A stretch of DNA of 64,000 bases, taken from Streptomonospora nanhaiensis (GTDB lineage Bacteria > Actinomycetota > Actinomycetes > Streptosporangiales > Streptosporangiaceae). Below, piece by piece: positions 62,007 through 64,000 of the stretch. A program made the translations under genes and the position numbers. Each line of letters opens with the position of its first letter. Within the stretch, counting starts at the first letter, position 1. The stretch spans positions 5,952,001 to 6,016,000 of the forward strand of contig NZ_CP113264.1 in assembly GCF_026642255.1 (NCBI RefSeq), given 5' to 3'. The notes beneath the pieces were generated by a model. The model had not been told where the DNA came from and made no database searches. It saw only the letters and a program-made list of their open reading frames with translations.

Positions 62007-62246
62007 GCGGGCTCTCCAGGAGGGCACACTCCCCCCGGAGCCCCGGCCGCTCCACCGTTCAACGAAGCGCTGACCAGGGCAGGGGAGAGGGCTGTATCGG
62101 CGGGAATCGAGTCATCATGCCAGATCGAGGGTCGTCCGACCTAATCGGTGACGGCATACTTGACTGGTAAGAGGGGGATCAACAGGCGGCCGTGTGCGGG
62201 AGCAGCGGATGGTCCACCCCCTTCGGTCTCGACCGAGGTAGAGGCA

Positions 62247-63686
62247 TTGCGTTTTCTCAACGACCAGGTCCCGCAGCAGGACCTGACCTACAGCGACGTG
62301 TTCATGGTCCCGAACCGGAGCGCGGTGGGCTCCCGGCTCAGCGTGGACCTGTCGTCCCCGGACGGCACCGGCACCACCATCCCCCTGGTCGTGGCGAACA
62401 TGACGGCGGTCGCCGGGCGCCGCATGGCCGAGACCGTCGCCCGGCGCGGCGGCATCGCGGTCATCCCGCAGGACATTCCCATCGAGGTGGTGTCCGACGT
62501 CGTCTCCTGGACCAAGCAGCGGCACCTGGTGCACGACACCGCCATCACCCTCAACCCGACCAGCACCGTCGGCGAGGCCCTCAACCTGCTGCCCAAGCGG
62601 GCGCACAACGCCGTGATCGTGATCGACGGGGCCCGCCGCCCCGTCGGCGTGGTGACCGAGGCCGACTGCGCGGGCGTGGACCGCTTCGCGCAGCTGCGCG
62701 ACGTGATGTCCGCGGAGCTGCTGACCATCCCCGCGGACACCGAGCCGCAGGAGGCCTTCGGGAGGCTGCACGACTTCCGCCACCGGCTCGCGCCGGTCGT
62801 GGACGGGGAGGGCGCCCTGGTCGGCGTGCTCACGCGAACGGGCGCGCTGCGCTCCACCCTGTACACGCCCGCCGTGGACGCGGGGGGCCGCCTGCGCGTG
62901 GCCGCCGCCGTCGGCATCAACGGGGACGTGGCGGGCAAGGCCGCCGACCTGCTGGCGGCCGGCGCCGACACCCTGGTCATCGACACCGCGCACGGCCACC
63001 AGGAGAAGATGCTCTCCGCCATCGCCACGGTCCGCGCCCTCGCGCCGAAGGTGCCGATCGTGGCCGGCAACATCGTCACCGCCCGGGGCACCCGCGACCT
63101 CATCGAGGCGGGCGCCGACATCGTCAAGGTCGGCGTGGGCCCGGGCGCGATGTGCACCACCCGCATGATGACGGCCGTCGGCCGGCCCCAGTTCTCCGCC
63201 GTCCTGGAGTGCGCCGAGGCCGCGGCCGACCTGGGCAAGCACGTGTGGGCGGACGGCGGCGTGCGCCACCCGCGCGACGTGGCCCTCGCCCTGGCCGCGG
63301 GCGCGTCCAACGTGATGGTGGGCTCCTGGTTCGCCGGGACCTACGAGTCCCCGGGCGACGTGATGCGCGACGCCGAGGGCAGGCAGTACAAGGAGAGCTT
63401 CGGCATGGCGTCGGCCCGCGCGGTCCGCCTGCGCACCGCCGACGACTCCCCGTTCGAGCGGGCGCGCAAGGCCCTGTTCGAGGAGGGGATCTCCACGGGC
63501 CGCATGTACCTGGACCCGGAGCGGCCCAGCGTGGAGGACCTGATCGACCAGATCATCGCGGGCGTGCGCAGCTCGATGACGTACGCGGGGGCCACGTCGC
63601 TGGCGGAGTTCCGCGAGCGGGCCGTGGTGGGCGTGCAGAGCGCCGCCGGGTACAACGAGGGGCGCCCGGTTCCCACCAGCTGGTAG
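62247..63686 (+). CDS. guaB1: GuaB1-family IMP dehydrogenase/GMP reductase
   Basis: 479 residues. (beta/alpha)8 barrel with two CBS domains inserted (about 95-210). VVANMTAVAGRRM and the catalytic Cys loop GVGPGAMCTTRMMTAVG are visible; the loop differs from true IMPDH (GxGSxCxT) in keeping with GuaB1, which I recall being a GMP reductase in mycobacteria. The TTG start at 62247 is chosen: it is preceded by GAGGTAGAGG and gives the family N-terminus MRFLNDQVPQQDLTYSDVF. The longer frame adds 33 non-conserved residues. Confidence 0.93.
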   Translation: MRFLNDQVPQQDLTYSDVFMVPNRSAVGSRLSVDLSSPDGTGTTIPLVVANMTAVAGRRMAETVARRGGIAVIPQDIPIEVVSDVVSWTKQRHLVHDTAITLNPTSTVGEALNLLPKRAHNAVIVIDGARRPVGVVTEADCAGVDRFAQLRDVMSAELLTIPADTEPQEAFGRLHDFRHRLAPVVDGEGALVGVLTRTGALRSTLYTPAVDAGGRLRVAAAVGINGDVAGKAADLLAAGADTLVIDTAHGHQEKMLSAIATVRALAPKVPIVAGNIVTARGTRDLIEAGADIVKVGVGPGAMCTTRMMTAVGRPQFSAVLECAEAAADLGKHVWADGGVRHPRDVALALAAGASNVMVGSWFAGTYESPGDVMRDAEGRQYKESFGMASARAVRLRTADDSPFERARKALFEEGISTGRMYLDPERPSVEDLIDQIIAGVRSSMTYAGATSLAEFRERAVVGVQSAAGYNEGRPVPTSW

Positions 63687-63805
63687 CCCGGACGCCCGGG
63701 GGCGCGCGGACGCACGCCCCACGGGCGGGGCGGTCCGCACCGCCGTTCCGACGGCCCGCGCGAGCCTCCGTCCGCGTCCCCTCGCGGGGGCGCCCCCGGC
63801 GCGGC

Positions 63806-64000
63806 CTACCCCTTGGCGGCGAGGACCGCCTTGCGGTGCTCGCCGCACAGCCGGTCGGCGTGCCTGACCGGCTCGGGGACGCGGTACTTCGGCGACAGGC
63901 GCAGCACCAGCTCGGCCGAGCCCTCCAGGTCCACGCGGTGCCCCACGGACACGTAGACGGGCTTGACGCCGGCGCGGGTGCGCAGGACGCGCCCGATCAC
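63806..64000 (-). CDS. nfi: Endonuclease V, C-terminal fragment
   Basis: The last 64 codons are in the window; the rest lies beyond the right edge. The tail KPVYVSVGHRVDLEGSAELV and the KYRVPEPVRHADRLC end match the C-terminus of endonuclease V, which cuts near deoxyinosine in DNA. The catalytic Asp/Glu residues are outside the window. Convergent with guaB1. Confidence 0.8.
   Translation of the reverse strand: MIGRVLRTRAGVKPVYVSVGHRVDLEGSAELVLRLSPKYRVPEPVRHADRLCGEHRKAVLAAKG

Overview
The window is very GC-rich DNA (well over 70% G+C by eye) with many GTG starts, dense 4-base start/stop overlaps (ATGA, GTGA), an actinobacterial Rho with a long disordered insertion, GuaB1, an EF-G2-like protein, KdpD/KdpE and a tRNA-Arg(CCG). 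The order lysA-hom-thrC-thrB-rho is the one known from Streptomyces. The organism is therefore a filamentous actinomycete. Nocardiopsis or a close relative is my best guess, but nothing here fixes the genus. I see no phage, insertion sequence, CRISPR array or rRNA.

Left part (1-9.8 kb, minus strand): the first codons of a probable lactate permease, then rho behind a ~390-nt leader, then the aspartate-family genes thrB, thrC, hom and lysA. These are followed by an ArgS-like protein without a catalytic core, overlapped by a receiver-only response regulator, and a divergent tRNA-Arg(CCG) with a textbook terminator. From 10 to 12.5 kb lie a GntR/UTRA regulator overlapping a GT2 glycosyltransferase, and a DEDDh exonuclease.

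12.9-27.2 kb is one coherent carbohydrate/polyol locus of two divergent operons. The minus operon encodes an FGGY kinase, a histidine phosphatase, a Tat-type lipoprotein binding protein, two permeases, two ABC ATPases and a 2-hydroxyacid dehydrogenase. The plus operon encodes a DeoR repressor, a HAD phosphatase, a 67-residue unknown, a second FGGY kinase and a GlpD/EryB-like FAD dehydrogenase. Two ATPases plus two permeases plus a binding protein next to GlpD-like, FGGY and DeoR genes resembles rhizobial glycerol (glpSTPQV) and erythritol loci. Palindromes lie in the shared promoter region.

27.3-36 kb is mostly signalling: a LURP-one-related protein, then a minus operon in which a stand-alone EF-G domain IV-like protein overlaps a histidine kinase, followed by a LuxR regulator and an ABC ATPase/permease pair. 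A second kinase/regulator pair, a bile-acid-symporter-family carrier and an RsbW-like ATPase follow. 36-41 kb carries a second GlpD, a TetR regulator and an alkyl-DHAP-synthase-like flavoprotein. 41-46.6 kb holds kdpD/kdpE without kdpFABC (KdpD lacks the Walker A lysine), an APH(6)-like kinase and a CbiX-like protein without its usual histidine. An AT-rich non-coding island (46.6-47.0 kb) contains a perfect 18-bp palindrome.

47.4-64 kb: a nucleotidyltransferase, peptide deformylase, a secreted coiled-coil/M15-like protein, an MFS transporter, an alpha/beta hydrolase, a CPBP protease with a very long low-complexity tail, an EF-G2-like GTPase, an M48 protease, an M20 amidohydrolase with a tail, an acyltransferase, a CDP-alcohol phosphatidyltransferase, GuaB1 with a TTG start, and the C-terminus of endonuclease V at the right edge.
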